This document shows, in pieces, positions 50,352 through 59,651 of a stretch of DNA of 64,000 nucleotides. Both the position numbers and the translations under genes were made by a program. The notes under the pieces were generated by a model. The model searched no databases and had not been told where the DNA came from. It saw only the letters and a program-made list of their open reading frames with translations. How positions within the stretch are numbered: position 1 is the stretch's first letter; the number at the start of each line of letters is the position of its first letter. The stretch is from Roseofilum casamattae BLCC-M143. Its GTDB lineage: Bacteria; Cyanobacteriota; Cyanobacteriia; Cyanobacteriales; Desertifilaceae. The DNA is taken from contig NZ_JAQOSQ010000007.1 in assembly GCF_030068455.1 (NCBI RefSeq), positions 124,001 to 188,000 of the forward strand, read 5' to 3'.

Positions 50352-51878
50352 ATGATATCTACCCTGACCCCTACTTCCGATCGACTCCAGCAACTGCAAA
50401 CCTGGGTTACCGAAATCCACGATATTTATGCAGCAGCAGCCTTGCTCTACTGGGATCGAGCCACCTATATGCCTTCCCAAGGCGTTGCAGCTCGCGGCAG
50501 GCAAATGGCTCTGTTGCGCCAGATTGCTCACCAGAAGATGACCGATGACCGGTTGGGAGAACTGCTCGCCAATTTGCGATCGCAGGCCGGTGACTTCGCT
50601 CCCCACTCTGCAGAAGCGAGCTTAATTGAAGTGGCCGATCGCAATTACCAACGAGCGGTGCAAGTTCCATCCGAGTTTGTCGCTCGCTTTTCTCGCCACC
50701 GCACGGACTGTTACGATGCTTGGGCCAGAGCGAAGGAAGACGATAATTTTGCGATCGTGCAGCCGAAGCTGGAAAAAACATTGGAGTTAACCCAAGAATA
50801 TGCCAGCTACTTTTCCGGATACGACCATATTGCCGATCCTTTAATTGAGGATGTCGATTATGGGATGACCGTGGCAACTCTGCGACCTTTGTTTAGCCAA
50901 CTGCGGCAAGAACTGGTTCCGATTGTCGAAGCGATTGCAGCTTGTCCCGCTCCCGATACGTCCTGCTTGCAGCAAACCTTCGATCGCCAACAGCAACTCG
51001 ACTTCACCCTAGACCTGTTGCAGCAACTCGGTTATGACTTCAGCCGCGGCCGTCAAGATGAAAGCTTGCATCCATTTACCACCAGCTTTTCGATCGACGA
51101 CGTACGCATCACCACTCGCGTCCGGGAAGATGACCTCACCGAAGCCTTATTCAGTAGCATTCACGAAATGGGACATGCCTTGTACGAGCAAGGGTTTGAC
51201 CGACAGCTCGAGGGAACGCCTTTAGCCGAAGGATCGTCTTCTGGAGTCCATGAAAGCCAATCTCGCCTGTGGGAAAATCTGGTCGGGCGATCGCATCAGT
51301 TCTGGAAATATTTTTATCCACAATTGCAACAAAAGTTTCCGCAACAGCTAGCAGATGTGTCTTTAGATACGTTCTATCGCGCGGTTAACAACGTGGAGCG
51401 ATCGCTAATTCGTACCGATGCCGACGAAGTTACCTATAATCTGCACGTGATGATTCGCTTCGATCTGGAGCTAGAACTGCTGGAAGGTTCCCTCGCTGTA
51501 CGCGACTTGCCAGAAGCCTGGAATGCTCGCTACGAGTCCGATTTGGGAGTCCGACCGCCGAGCGATCGCTTGGGAGTGTTGCAAGATATCCACTGGTATA
51601 CCTCCAATATTGGCGCCATGTTCCAATGCTATACCTTGGGCAACCTAATGAGCGCTCAACTCTATGATGCGGTTCTGAAAGCTGACCCCAACTTATTAGA
51701 GAATATTGCCGCCGGTAATTTTGCTTCCTTGCATCGTTGGTTAATCGACAACGTACATCAATTTGGCTGTCGGTATACTCCATCCGAACTAATAGTTAAA
51801 GCAACAGGCGCCGAGCTGAGTATCGCTCCGTTCTTAAACTATATTCGCGGCAAATATTCGCAACTGTACGATATTTAA
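50352..51878 (+). CDS. Carboxypeptidase M32 (Taq-type metallocarboxypeptidase)
   Basis: The cytoplasmic zinc carboxypeptidase has the HEXXH motif in IHEMGHALYEQG (near residue 271) and the third ligand Glu in HESQSRLWEN (near 301). The M32-specific HPF (HPFTTSFS) and GxxQDxHW-like (VLQDIHWYTSNIG) stretches are also present. At 508 aa it has the usual length. A GTG three bases upstream is an alternative start. Its 3' end overlaps the end of a minus-strand SDR remnant by 45 bases. Confidence 0.9.
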   Translation: MISTLTPTSDRLQQLQTWVTEIHDIYAAAALLYWDRATYMPSQGVAARGRQMALLRQIAHQKMTDDRLGELLANLRSQAGDFAPHSAEASLIEVADRNYQRAVQVPSEFVARFSRHRTDCYDAWARAKEDDNFAIVQPKLEKTLELTQEYASYFSGYDHIADPLIEDVDYGMTVATLRPLFSQLRQELVPIVEAIAACPAPDTSCLQQTFDRQQQLDFTLDLLQQLGYDFSRGRQDESLHPFTTSFSIDDVRITTRVREDDLTEALFSSIHEMGHALYEQGFDRQLEGTPLAEGSSSGVHESQSRLWENLVGRSHQFWKYFYPQLQQKFPQQLADVSLDTFYRAVNNVERSLIRTDADEVTYNLHVMIRFDLELELLEGSLAVRDLPEAWNARYESDLGVRPPSDRLGVLQDIHWYTSNIGAMFQCYTLGNLMSAQLYDAVLKADPNLLENIAAGNFASLHRWLIDNVHQFGCRYTPSELIVKATGAELSIAPFLNYIRGKYSQLYDI

Positions 51879-52259
51879 GGGAATTGCGTTCTCTGCTGGT
51901 TCTCCAGCCTCTTGCAAATCGGATAAAACTTCTGGGGTTCCAACATTTCCGGGATTGATAATGGTTACGGCAATGCGATCGCAACGCAGTTCTTCCCGCA
52001 GAGCATGAACCGCGCCGCGCAAGCCAAATTTAGATGCCGAGTTTGCGACTTCTCGACCGGGAAAATTATCGAGTCCGGATAAAGCACCCATGACAATAAT
52101 TTTAGGATTAGACGATCGGCGCAGGGTAGGTAATAGCGATCGCGCTAAACGAATGGGCGCTAAAAGATTGACCGCCAACACTTTTTCGATATCGTCATCA
52201 GAACATTGTTCAAAAGAATAGTGACGGGTAAAGGCATCCGTTTCCCAGGTTCCACCCAT
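51834..52259 (-). pseudogene. Short-chain dehydrogenase remnant
   Basis: The frame contains the middle of an SDR fold: VNLLAPIRLARSLLP, the Ser-bearing strand KIIVMGALSG, and the catalytic YxxxK region changed to NSASKFGLRG (Asn/Ser where Tyr is expected). The N-terminal TGxxxGxG cofactor loop is missing and the C-terminus ends in an unrelated tail that overlaps the peptidase gene. In-frame codons continue upstream to a TGA without a start, so it is truncated at both ends. It is unlikely to be functional. Confidence 0.65.
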
Positions 52260-52374
52260 ATATAACAGTCCATAACGTATTGAAGCATGAGTTCATGGCT
52301 TGCACTGACGATTGCTTAGGGTCTCAAGCCAGACTAACGCTATCATAGTCACCATAAAGATGAAGATTTGTAAT

Positions 52375-53769
52375 ATGACCTGGCCTGCTCTCCCATCCTC
52401 CTTCCGCAAAATCCTGCAAGAGAAACTCTTATTTGGCAACGAGCCAACCCCCGAACTCCTCGGTATTTTATTGGTATATTTTGTCCAAGGAGTCTTAGGA
52501 TTAACTCGACTCGCCATTAGCTTTTTTCTCAAAGATGACTTAGGACTTTCACCCGCCCAAGTGGCCGCCTTGATGGGAGTCGCCGTTTTCCCCTGGATCG
52601 TAAAACCGCTCTGGGGCTTCATCTCCGATGGTTTGCCCATTTTCGGCTATCGTCGCCGTCCTTATTTGATTATTTCCGGACTCATGGGAACGATCGCCTG
52701 GGGACTGTTAGCCACCATCGCCGATACCGTTTGGGAAACCACAATTGCGATCGCCCTCACCTCCCTCTCCATCGCCATCAGCGATGTGATTGTTGATTCT
52801 CTCGTGGTCGAGCGCGCCCGCAATGAATCAACAGCACAAGTGGGAGCGCTCCAGTCCTTATCCTGGACAAGCTCATCTCTGGGGGGACTCTTAACTGCCT
52901 ACTTGAGCGGCTCGCTGCTACAAGTGCTCAGTCCGCAACAAGTATTCGGCATTACCGCCATCTTCCCGCTCCTGGTTGCTGCTGTGGCTGGATTAATTAG
53001 CGAATCTCCCGTATCCGAGACGGAGACAAACTCCAGCGGCGTGAAAGAACAGATCGGACAACTGAAAATGGCGATCGCTCAACCGGCCATTTGGATGCCC
53101 ACTCTCTTCCTCTTCCTCTGGCAGTCTACCCCAACGGCCGACTCCGCCTTCTTCTTTTTCACCACCAACGAATTGGGGTTTGAAGCGGAATTTCTCGGTC
53201 GCGTGCGCCTCTTCACCAGCATCGCCGCACTGATTGGAATCTGGCTCTTTCAAAAATTTCTCAAATCCGTTCCCTTCCGGCAAATCTTTGCCTGGAGCAC
53301 CGTCTTTTCCTTCATCTTCGGACTGACTCCCTTGCTCCTCGTTACCCACACCAACCGCCTCCTCGGAATTGGCGATCGCTGGTTTAGCATAGGCGATAGC
53401 GTCATTCTCACCGTCATCGGCGAAATTGCCTTTATGCCCGTCCTTGTGCTCTCGGCCAGACTCTGCCCCCCCGGTATCGAAGCCACACTCTTCGCCCTCC
53501 TCATGTCCGTCACCAACCTTGCTCGCACCCTCTCCCAAGAATTTGGCGCCATTCTCATGCACCAGTTGGGCATCACTGCTCATGATTTCGATAACTTAGC
53601 CCTGCTCGTTCTCCTCACCAACCTCTCCTCTCTTCTTGCCCTACCCTTCCTGAAACTCTTACCGGGTAACCAGATGACCGCCAGCTCTCAACCCGAGCCA
53701 GAGCCATTGCCCTCCAGCGAAGCTCTCGACCTTACCCCAACTCCGACTCAATCTCCAGTAAAGTCTTGA
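52375..53769 (+). CDS. BT1-family folate/biopterin (MFS-type) transporter
   Basis: The 464-aa polytopic protein has 12 expected membrane segments. The BT1 signature is visible in LGILLVYFVQGVLGLTRLAI, FPWIVKPLWGFISDGLPIFG and SDVIVDSLVVERARNES. Relatives carry folates or pterins in protists, plant plastids and cyanobacteria. The C-terminal 30 residues are a Pro/Glu-rich tail. The frame opens at a TTG at 52312; ATGs at 52360 and 52375 are better candidates, and I prefer 52375. Its substrate here is inferred from family only. Confidence 0.82.
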   Translation: MTWPALPSSFRKILQEKLLFGNEPTPELLGILLVYFVQGVLGLTRLAISFFLKDDLGLSPAQVAALMGVAVFPWIVKPLWGFISDGLPIFGYRRRPYLIISGLMGTIAWGLLATIADTVWETTIAIALTSLSIAISDVIVDSLVVERARNESTAQVGALQSLSWTSSSLGGLLTAYLSGSLLQVLSPQQVFGITAIFPLLVAAVAGLISESPVSETETNSSGVKEQIGQLKMAIAQPAIWMPTLFLFLWQSTPTADSAFFFFTTNELGFEAEFLGRVRLFTSIAALIGIWLFQKFLKSVPFRQIFAWSTVFSFIFGLTPLLLVTHTNRLLGIGDRWFSIGDSVILTVIGEIAFMPVLVLSARLCPPGIEATLFALLMSVTNLARTLSQEFGAILMHQLGITAHDFDNLALLVLLTNLSSLLALPFLKLLPGNQMTASSQPEPEPLPSSEALDLTPTPTQSPVKS

Positions 53770-53909
53770 AGATCGGCAGCCGATCGCGCCTCCCAGATCG
53801 CGCTTTCGCCCTAGCTACTAGATGATAACAATTTGTTTGTTGAAGTGGAGATTTTGGAATCGGTGACGAACATCACTACCGTCTTGCTGTCAAATCACAG
53901 AAACAATTC

Positions 53910-53927
53910 TTTACGTTCTGTTACATT
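53910..53927 (+). promoter_or_regulatory. HLR1-like site (RpaB binding) upstream of psb34
   Basis: TTTACGTT and GTTACATT are separated by exactly two bases. This matches the HLR1 consensus, two direct octamers of (G/T)TTACA(T/A)(T/A) with a 2-base gap, with one mismatch. It lies 35 bases before the ATG of the light-harvesting-like gene. HLR1 is bound by the response regulator RpaB and controls high-light genes in cyanobacteria. Confidence 0.55.
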
Positions 53928-53962
53928 AGTTAACAACAAAGACAAACCACGAGGTGAATCTC

Positions 53963-54133
53963 ATGTATACGACAGTCAATCCTGAAGGACAGCTCAACAA
54001 CTACGCTAACGAGCCTGAAATGTACTATGCAGAGTATCCCAGCTACGAACAGCAACAACGTTATCTTCTCCAAGGCGCAATCGGCTTTCTCCTCGTTGCA
54101 GCATCAATTCTCATCGGTCTAGCTGTCAGTTAA
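53963..54133 (+). CDS. psb34: Psb34 / Ssl1498-family light-harvesting-like protein
   Basis: This 56-aa gene lies below the usual length cutoff. The protein begins MYTTVNPEGQLNNYANEP, has YYAEYPSYEQQQRYLLQG, and ends with a single membrane helix (AIGFLLVAASILIGLAVS). This is the Ssl1498 family, shown in Synechocystis to be Psb34, which binds the CP47-containing photosystem II assembly intermediate and competes with high-light-inducible proteins. GAGG lies 8 bases upstream. It stands between the BT1 transporter and an insertion-sequence remnant, and an HLR1-like element precedes it, fitting light regulation. Confidence 0.85.
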   Translation: MYTTVNPEGQLNNYANEPEMYYAEYPSYEQQQRYLLQGAIGFLLVAASILIGLAVS

Positions 54134-54198
54134 AATTCTCTCTCCTCTCTAACAAGTAGGGGGAGTGGATCGTCGAAAATCCCCCCTCTTGACCCTCT

Positions 54199-54300
54199 CA
54201 ATTAGCACAACAAGCGTTAAGAAAACGTCAAGGACTTCTATAGATTAGTTTCCAGGAGCTATCTAGTAAGTCCTTGATTTTTTTAGCGTCGTGCTAATTG
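54199..54300. repeat. 102-bp nested inverted repeat with terminator core
   Basis: Outer arms CAATTAGCAC and GTGCTAATTG are perfect inverses. Inside them TCAAGGACTT pairs with AAGTCCTTGA (54228-54237 and 54268-54277), and the stem is followed by seven T residues. The inner part is a good Rho-independent terminator for psb34; the outer arms look like the ends of a small mobile element. Confidence 0.55.
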
Positions 54301-54317
54301 AGCGGTAGGCGATCGCC

Positions 54318-54479
54318 AATGGGTATGACAAACATCCGTACAAAGCCCGGCACTGGGTGGAAAACTTCTTTGCCCGGTTAAAACAATATTGTGGCATTGC
54401 CACTCGTTACGACAAGCTGGCAGAGAGCTTTCTGGTAGCCTTCTATCTGGCTGCCACGATCGTTTGGCTTAATCGATGA
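54318..54479 (+). pseudogene. IS5-type transposase C-terminal remnant
   Basis: A 54-codon frame without a start reads NGYDKHPYKARHWVENFF, then ARLKQYCGIATRYDKLAESF and VWLNR before TGA. This is the conserved C-terminal block of IS5-family DDE transposases, including the catalytic Glu in HWVENFF. The remainder of the transposase is missing, so the element is dead. Confidence 0.7.
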
Positions 54480-54589
54480 CACGTCCTTAGTGTTATCCAC
54501 ACCCCCGCGATCGTAAAGGGATGATAAGATAAGACGAAATAAATCCCTAATATTCATCCCCAATTGAGTCTTGTAGAGTTAAGTCGATT

Positions 54590-57409
54590 ATGCTGAAAAA
54601 TCTGTTTGGCGACCCCAATGCCCGGAAACTAAAAAAGTACCAGCCGTTCGTGGCTGAGATTAACCTCTACGAAGAAGAAATTCAAGGTCTATCCGACGAG
54701 CAGTTGCGGGGAAAAACGGCAGAGTTTAGAGCACAGCTCGATAACGTCAAGACAGAAAAAGGCAAAGAAGAACTGCTAGACGAACTATTACCGGAAGCCT
54801 TTGCCGTGGTGCGCGAAGCCTCTCGCCGCGTCTTGGGTATGCGCCACTACGACGTACAAGCCATTGGTGGAATGGTGTTGCACGACGGGCAAATCGCTGA
54901 AATGAAAACTGGGGAAGGAAAAACCCTGGTGTCTACCCTACCGGCTTACTTAAATGCCTTGGGAGGAAAAGGGGTTCATATTATTACGGTAAACGACTAT
55001 CTGGCTCGACGAGATGCGGAATGGATGGGGCAAGTCCACCGGTTTCTGGGGTTGAGTGTCGGCCTGATTCAGCAGAATATGGCTCCAGCCGATCGCCGGA
55101 AAAACTATAATTGCGATATTACTTACGCGACTAACTCGGAAGTCGGCTTCGACTATTTGCGCGATAACATGGCGTCCTCCATGTCGGAAGTAGTGCAGCG
55201 ACCGTTTAATTTTTGCATTATTGACGAGGTAGACTCCGTCCTGATCGATGAAGCCAGAACCCCTCTCATTATCTCCGGTCAAGTAGACCGTCCCAGTGAA
55301 AAGTATATCCGAGCCGCCCAACTCGCTGCGACCTTAGTTGCTCTAGATGAGGAAACTGGGGAAGGCCATTACGAAGTGGACGAAAAAGGTCGTAATGTTC
55401 TCCTCACTGACGAAGGCTACATTGCGGCGGAAGAATTTTTACAAGTTAAAGACTTATTCGATCCGGACGATCCCTGGGCCCACTTTGCCTTCAATGCAAT
55501 TAAAGCCAGAGAACTGTTTATTAAAGATGTAAACTATATTGTTCGCGATGATGAGATTATTATTGTTGATGAGTTTACCGGTCGGGTGATGCCCGGTCGG
55601 CGCTGGAGCGACGGACTGCATCAGGCTATTGAAGCGAAAGAACATGTGGAAATCCAGCCGGAAACCCAAACCCTAGCGACAATCACGTATCAGAATTTCT
55701 TCTTGCTCTATCCGAAGCTGTCGGGGATGACGGGGACGGCGAAAACGGAAGAAGCCGAGTTTGAGAAAATCTACGATCTACAAGTAACCATTGTGCCTAC
55801 CAACCGACCTATCGGTCGCCAGGATATGGCTGATGTGGTCTATAAAACGGAAGAAGGGAAGTGGAAGGCGATCGCTAATGACTGTGCGGAATTACACGAA
55901 GGCGGCCGGCCGATTCTAGTTGGAACCACGAGTGTGGAGAAATCAGAGGTCTTGTCGGGATTGTTGCACGAACTACAAGTGCCTCACCAACTGCTGAATG
56001 CGAAGCCGGAGAACGTGGAGCGGGAATCGGAAATTGTGGCCCAAGCCGGTCGCAAAGGTGCAGTAACTATTGCAACGAACATGGCGGGACGAGGAACGGA
56101 TATTATTCTTGGAGGTAACTCGGACTACATGGCCCGGCTGAAGTTGCGCGAGTATTTTATGCCGCGCATTGTTTCTCCCGAAAGCGAAGAAGATATGTTC
56201 GCTAAAGTCGGTCGAGGTCGCGGTGGCGCGCGCGGGTTTACTGAAGACAAGAAACCGAAGACTTGGAAGGTTTCTCCGAAAATTTTCCCTACGGAAATTT
56301 CTGCCAGTACGGAAGCCAAACTGAAAGAAGTGGTCGATCTGGCGGTAGCAGAATATGGAGAACGGAGCTTGAGCGAGTTAGCCGCAGAAGATAAAATTGC
56401 GATCGCCGCTGAAAAAGCACCCACCAGCGACCCCATCATTCAAAAATTGCGCGAAGTCTTTAATCTGATTCGCAAGGAATACGATGAATGGACAGACCGC
56501 GAACATGAAGAAGTGATCGGTATTGGCGGTTTATTCGCCATTGGTACGGAGCGCCACGACTCCCGACGCATTGACAACCAGTTGCGCGGTCGTGCCGGAC
56601 GTCAGGGCGACCCCGGAACCACCAAGTTCTATCTCAGCTTACAAGATAACTTGTTGCGGATTTTTGGCGGCGATCGCGTTGCCGGACTGATGGAGATGTT
56701 CAAAGTTGAAGAAGATATGCCTATCGAGTCGGGAATGCTGACGCGATCGTTGGAAGGGGCGCAGAAAAAGGTCGAAACCTACTACTACGATATCCGCAAA
56801 CAAGTCTTTGAATACGACGAAGTCATGAACAACCAACGGCGCGCTATTTATGCCGAGCGCCGTCGCGTTTTGGAAGGGCAAGACCTGAAAGAGCAGGTAA
56901 TTGCTTATGCCGAGCGCACTATGGATGATATTGTCGAAGCTTATGTTAACCCAGAATTACCAGCGGAAGAGTGGGATTTAGCCCAGTTGGTGGGTAAGGT
57001 GCAAGAGTTTGTCTACTTGCTGGCGGATATGACGCCGCAGCAGCTAGAAGACTTGAGCTTTACCGAGATGAAGACCTTCTTGCACGAGAGCGTGCGCATT
57101 GCCTACGATTTGAAAGAAGCTGATGTAGACCGGATTCAACCGGGATTGATGCGCCAAGCCGAGCGCTTCTTTATTCTCCAGCAAATCGATACCCTCTGGC
57201 GCGAGCACTTACAACAGATGGATGCTTTGCGCGAGTCGGTTGGTCTGCGCGGTTACGGTCAAAAAGATCCGTTAGTGGAATATAAGAGCGAAGGATACGA
57301 GCTGTTCCTCGAGATGATGATTTCCATTCGCCGGAATGTGGTCTATTCTCTCTTCCAGTTCCAACCCCAGTCCCAACCGAAAGCGGCTCCGCAACAGGAA
57401 ACGGTTTAA
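54590..57409 (+). CDS. secA: Preprotein translocase ATPase SecA
   Basis: SecA drives export of proteins through SecYEG in both plasma and thylakoid membranes. The 939-aa protein has Walker [12 protein letters not shown] (near 103), the second nucleotide-binding half with [13 protein letters not shown], and the specific [13 protein letters not shown] motif, plus the preprotein-crosslinking and helical scaffold domains. The zinc-binding Cys-rich C-terminal tail seen in E. coli is absent; the chain ends in a Gln/Pro-rich tail ([11 protein letters not shown]), the usual cyanobacterial form. It stands alone on the + strand. Confidence 0.95.
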   Translation: MLKNLFGDPNARKLKKYQPFVAEINLYEEEIQGLSDEQLRGKTAEFRAQLDNVKTEKGKEELLDELLPEAFAVVREASRRVLGMRHYDVQAIGGMVLHDGQIAEMKTGEGKTLVSTLPAYLNALGGKGVHIITVNDYLARRDAEWMGQVHRFLGLSVGLIQQNMAPADRRKNYNCDITYATNSEVGFDYLRDNMASSMSEVVQRPFNFCIIDEVDSVLIDEARTPLIISGQVDRPSEKYIRAAQLAATLVALDEETGEGHYEVDEKGRNVLLTDEGYIAAEEFLQVKDLFDPDDPWAHFAFNAIKARELFIKDVNYIVRDDEIIIVDEFTGRVMPGRRWSDGLHQAIEAKEHVEIQPETQTLATITYQNFFLLYPKLSGMTGTAKTEEAEFEKIYDLQVTIVPTNRPIGRQDMADVVYKTEEGKWKAIANDCAELHEGGRPILVGTTSVEKSEVLSGLLHELQVPHQLLNAKPENVERESEIVAQAGRKGAVTIATNMAGRGTDIILGGNSDYMARLKLREYFMPRIVSPESEEDMFAKVGRGRGGARGFTEDKKPKTWKVSPKIFPTEISASTEAKLKEVVDLAVAEYGERSLSELAAEDKIAIAAEKAPTSDPIIQKLREVFNLIRKEYDEWTDREHEEVIGIGGLFAIGTERHDSRRIDNQLRGRAGRQGDPGTTKFYLSLQDNLLRIFGGDRVAGLMEMFKVEEDMPIESGMLTRSLEGAQKKVETYYYDIRKQVFEYDEVMNNQRRAIYAERRRVLEGQDLKEQVIAYAERTMDDIVEAYVNPELPAEEWDLAQLVGKVQEFVYLLADMTPQQLEDLSFTEMKTFLHESVRIAYDLKEADVDRIQPGLMRQAERFFILQQIDTLWREHLQQMDALRESVGLRGYGQKDPLVEYKSEGYELFLEMMISIRRNVVYSLFQFQPQSQPKAAPQQETV

Positions 57410-57451
57410 TGAGATAAGCGATCTTTGCGATATTTGCTTCTTTACGATCTT

Positions 57452-57487
57452 CGTGTCTTTGTGGTGGAAAGGAACCACAGAGGCACG
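57452..57487. terminator. Hairpin in the secA 3' region
   Basis: CGTGTCTTTGTGGT (57452) pairs with ACCACAGAGGCACG (57474-57487), with two G-U-compatible mismatches. It lies between the convergent secA and Uma2 genes. The sequence type is a dispersed element found in many genomes, and it probably also terminates transcription. Confidence 0.45.
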
Positions 57488-57538
57488 GAGGACGCGGAGG
57501 AGGTCAGTTCAAGAGTTGCGATCGCACCACAGACTTCA

Positions 57539-58198
57539 TCAAAACTCATTCTCTAAAATCTGCCGTATTCTCTGCCGAAACAACCGCACTGCAGAACGCT
57601 GTCCGATTTCTTTACTTTGAGCAATAAAACTAGGAACTTCATCTACGGGTAAAAAAGGAAATGCAAGACTTTGGGAAACGGCTTGATATTCCCCATCAAC
57701 CAATCGATACACTTGTAAATTACCCCGAGTATATCGCCAGAGTTCGGGAACTCCCAACCCGGCATATAGGGTAAATTTATTGAGAGATGAATTCGTGTAA
57801 TCCGACTCAATGGCTAAATCCGGAGGCGGATCGTCAGGGAGTTTAATCGTCTTACTTCTGACTAAGCTCTCATTCTGAATATAAAAACAACTATCGGGTT
57901 CAACCGCGCGAGCTACATCTTCTCGCTCTAATAATAAAGAACCGAGGCTCATCACTTCAATTTCCAGTTCGTCGGCAATACTATAAATGAAAGCTTCTAG
58001 CAGACGATTGGGTACTTCATGTTGCTGCAATGGCATCCTGATTTCTAAAACTCCTGCATCGTAAGCAATTCTCCAAGCACGATCGTCTCCAACTTCTGCA
58101 AGCAAGGTGGTGAACGTTAACCAGCTCACTCCATTTAAGATAATTCGGTTGCCTGGGGAAACTCTCGGTTCTGTGGGAGAAGATAATGCGGTTACCAT
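57539..58198 (-). CDS. Uma2-family (DUF820) endonuclease-like protein
   Basis: The 219-aa protein has the PD-(D/E)XK-like restriction endonuclease fold of the Uma2 family, which is greatly expanded in cyanobacteria. Visible hallmarks are GVSWLTFTTLLAEVG at the N-terminus, LEIRMPLQQHE, the acidic strand PPPDLAIESDYTN and the following KFTLYAGLGVPELWRY. The family's biological role is unresolved; some members are linked with mobile DNA. The gene stands alone, convergent with secA. Confidence 0.82.
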   Translation of the reverse strand: MVTALSSPTEPRVSPGNRIILNGVSWLTFTTLLAEVGDDRAWRIAYDAGVLEIRMPLQQHEVPNRLLEAFIYSIADELEIEVMSLGSLLLEREDVARAVEPDSCFYIQNESLVRSKTIKLPDDPPPDLAIESDYTNSSLNKFTLYAGLGVPELWRYTRGNLQVYRLVDGEYQAVSQSLAFPFLPVDEVPSFIAQSKEIGQRSAVRLFRQRIRQILENEF

Positions 58199-58556
58199 GC
58201 GATCGCGCCTCAGTTACTGTATCGATTATAAGACTTGAGATTAAGCGAGAATACAATAATCTTCGTAAAAGAAATAGCGACCTTTCCCAGCTTGCAACGC
58301 TCCCCATATTATGAAGACCAATTCCGAAAATGCGATCGCTCCATTCGCAATGACTGAGTTATACCAAATCCAGTTACCACAGACTATATTCAAGAATTAA
58401 GCGAGACCCAGTAGAGACAAGGCATGCCTTGTCTCTACGGCAGACCCCGAAAACATCCTGAATAAAACGGATTTGATATTCTCCCATCCCTCGAGCAAGA
58501 ATTTTCAGTCGGCACTGAACCTTTTCCGAACCCCTCAAGTCTAAATAAACAGAAAC
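58199..58556. other. Spacer with promoter region and dispersed repeat
   Basis: The 358-base spacer lies between divergent genes for the Uma2 protein and the ECF sigma factor. Most of its right half is the 119-bp repeat described at 58361-58479. The promoters of both genes must lie here; none is clear by eye. Confidence 0.5.
58361..58479. repeat. 119-bp palindromic element, copy 1
   Basis: The ends ATACCAAATCC (58361) and GGATTTGATAT (58469-58479) are inverted, and the centre is a 28-base perfect palindrome (58411-58438; half-site GTAGAGACAAGGCA). A related copy occurs at 62187-62255. It is a MITE or other small dispersed palindromic element. Confidence 0.6.
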
Positions 58557-59228
58557 ATGACGAGGAACGGTTCGGTGGTCTCTGCTCAATTCCCTTTTCC
58601 GTGGAGTTACGCTCGCCAGAATAATGATAGCCAACTGCGGGTCGATCGATCCGTTCGGTCACAACCCGATCGTACTAGCGTATCGGAATCGGGATTAGAC
58701 GACTCGGAACTGGTACAACGATCGCTCAAGGGCGATCGCCACAGCTTCCGGTTATTATACCGTCGCTATCACGACCGGGTGCGCTCTACCTTGTATCAAT
58801 TATGCGGCTCATCGCAATTGGACGATCTGGTGCAAGAAGTCTTTCTCCGTGCCTGGAAAGGGTTGCCCAAATTCCAGAAGCGATCGCAATTTTCTACCTG
58901 GTTATATCGAATTAGCTGTAATGTGGCGTCCGATCGCCGGCGCAAGCTCGCGAAACAAGCGCCTGCTACGGCTGAAGTCGAAACCAACTTAGCTGCGGGC
59001 GATCGCTCCGAGTTAATGGAATTACACTATCGAGATTTAGTCCAGCGCGGACTCGAATCTCTCAGTTGGGAGCACCGAGCCGTCCTCGTCCTGCACGACC
59101 TCGAGGATCTCCCTCAAAAAGAAGTAGCACAAATTTTACAAGTTCCTGTAGGAACCGTAAAATCAAGGCTATTTAACGGTCGTGCTGCCATGCGTAAGTT
59201 TCTCGAAGCCGAAGGGGTACAGCTATGA
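58557..59228 (+). CDS. ECF-type RNA polymerase sigma factor
   Basis: The protein is a group 4 sigma factor of 223 aa. After an N-terminal extension of about 50 residues, region 2 reads LVQRSLKGDRHSFRLLYRRY and DLVQEVFLRAWKGLP. Region 4 ends EVAQILQVPVGTVKSRLFNGR, the promoter -35 recognition helix. Its stop overlaps the start of the next gene by 4 bases (ATGA), so the sigma and the following membrane protein are translationally coupled, as expected for a sigma/anti-sigma pair. Starts further inside the frame are possible because the first 45 residues are poorly conserved in composition. Confidence 0.88.
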   Translation: MTRNGSVVSAQFPFPWSYARQNNDSQLRVDRSVRSQPDRTSVSESGLDDSELVQRSLKGDRHSFRLLYRRYHDRVRSTLYQLCGSSQLDDLVQEVFLRAWKGLPKFQKRSQFSTWLYRISCNVASDRRRKLAKQAPATAEVETNLAAGDRSELMELHYRDLVQRGLESLSWEHRAVLVLHDLEDLPQKEVAQILQVPVGTVKSRLFNGRAAMRKFLEAEGVQL

Positions 59229-59614
59229 GTCCCAAAAACCATCCGACGAATTCTCGATCGCCTGACGATCGCCTGGTGTCTTTTCTCCAGCAACATCAAC
59301 CCATCCCAGAACCTTCCAGTCCAGGACTCGAAGACCAAATCTTGCAAAGCATTGCCGAGTTAGAAACCGAGCCATCAAGTCCCCGAAATCGGCGGATAAA
59401 ATGGGTCTCGGCGGCGATCGTCACCGTCAGTCTGCTCGTCGGAGTCGGGGGATATCAGCGCTGGTCGGCGCAAATGGCTCATCAACCCCTCTCCGAAGAC
59501 GAAATTGCCAATTTAGATCGTTTCCTCGAAACGACCTGGAATGAAGCTATTCTCGCCTCGGAAACCGAAGAGTCTTCAGCCGAAGATTCCTGGTTTCTCT
59601 TCGAGACCAACTAA
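59225..59614 (+). CDS. Probable anti-sigma factor, single-pass membrane protein
   Basis: The 129-aa protein has a cytoplasmic N-terminus with a Leu/Glu helix (PGLEDQILQSIAELE), one membrane helix (about 60-78), and an acidic C-terminal domain (DEIANLDRFLETTWNEAIL). It has no zinc-binding HxxxCxxC motif. The overlap with the ECF sigma gene and its topology point to an anti-sigma factor of a non-ZAS class. No close family is recognised; the call rests on context. Confidence 0.65.
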   Translation: MSPKNHPTNSRSPDDRLVSFLQQHQPIPEPSSPGLEDQILQSIAELETEPSSPRNRRIKWVSAAIVTVSLLVGVGGYQRWSAQMAHQPLSEDEIANLDRFLETTWNEAILASETEESSAEDSWFLFETN

Positions 59615-59651
59615 CTCATTATTCTCCTAACCCATTTTTCAGGTATTACTC

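Larger units (their letters stand above)
54134..54589. other. Spacer with terminator, IS remnant and secA leader
   Basis: The 456-base region between psb34 and secA contains a GGGGG/CCCCC hairpin near 54159-54186, a nested inverted repeat at 54199-54300, and the tail of an IS5-type transposase (54318-54479). The last 110 bases, with no recognisable coding, hold the secA leader and promoter. Confidence 0.6.

Noticed and set aside
52993-53583. Minus-strand 196-codon Glu/Gly-rich frame inside the transporter gene
   Set aside because: It is the antisense of a membrane protein gene, with no start site or homology; a compositional artefact.
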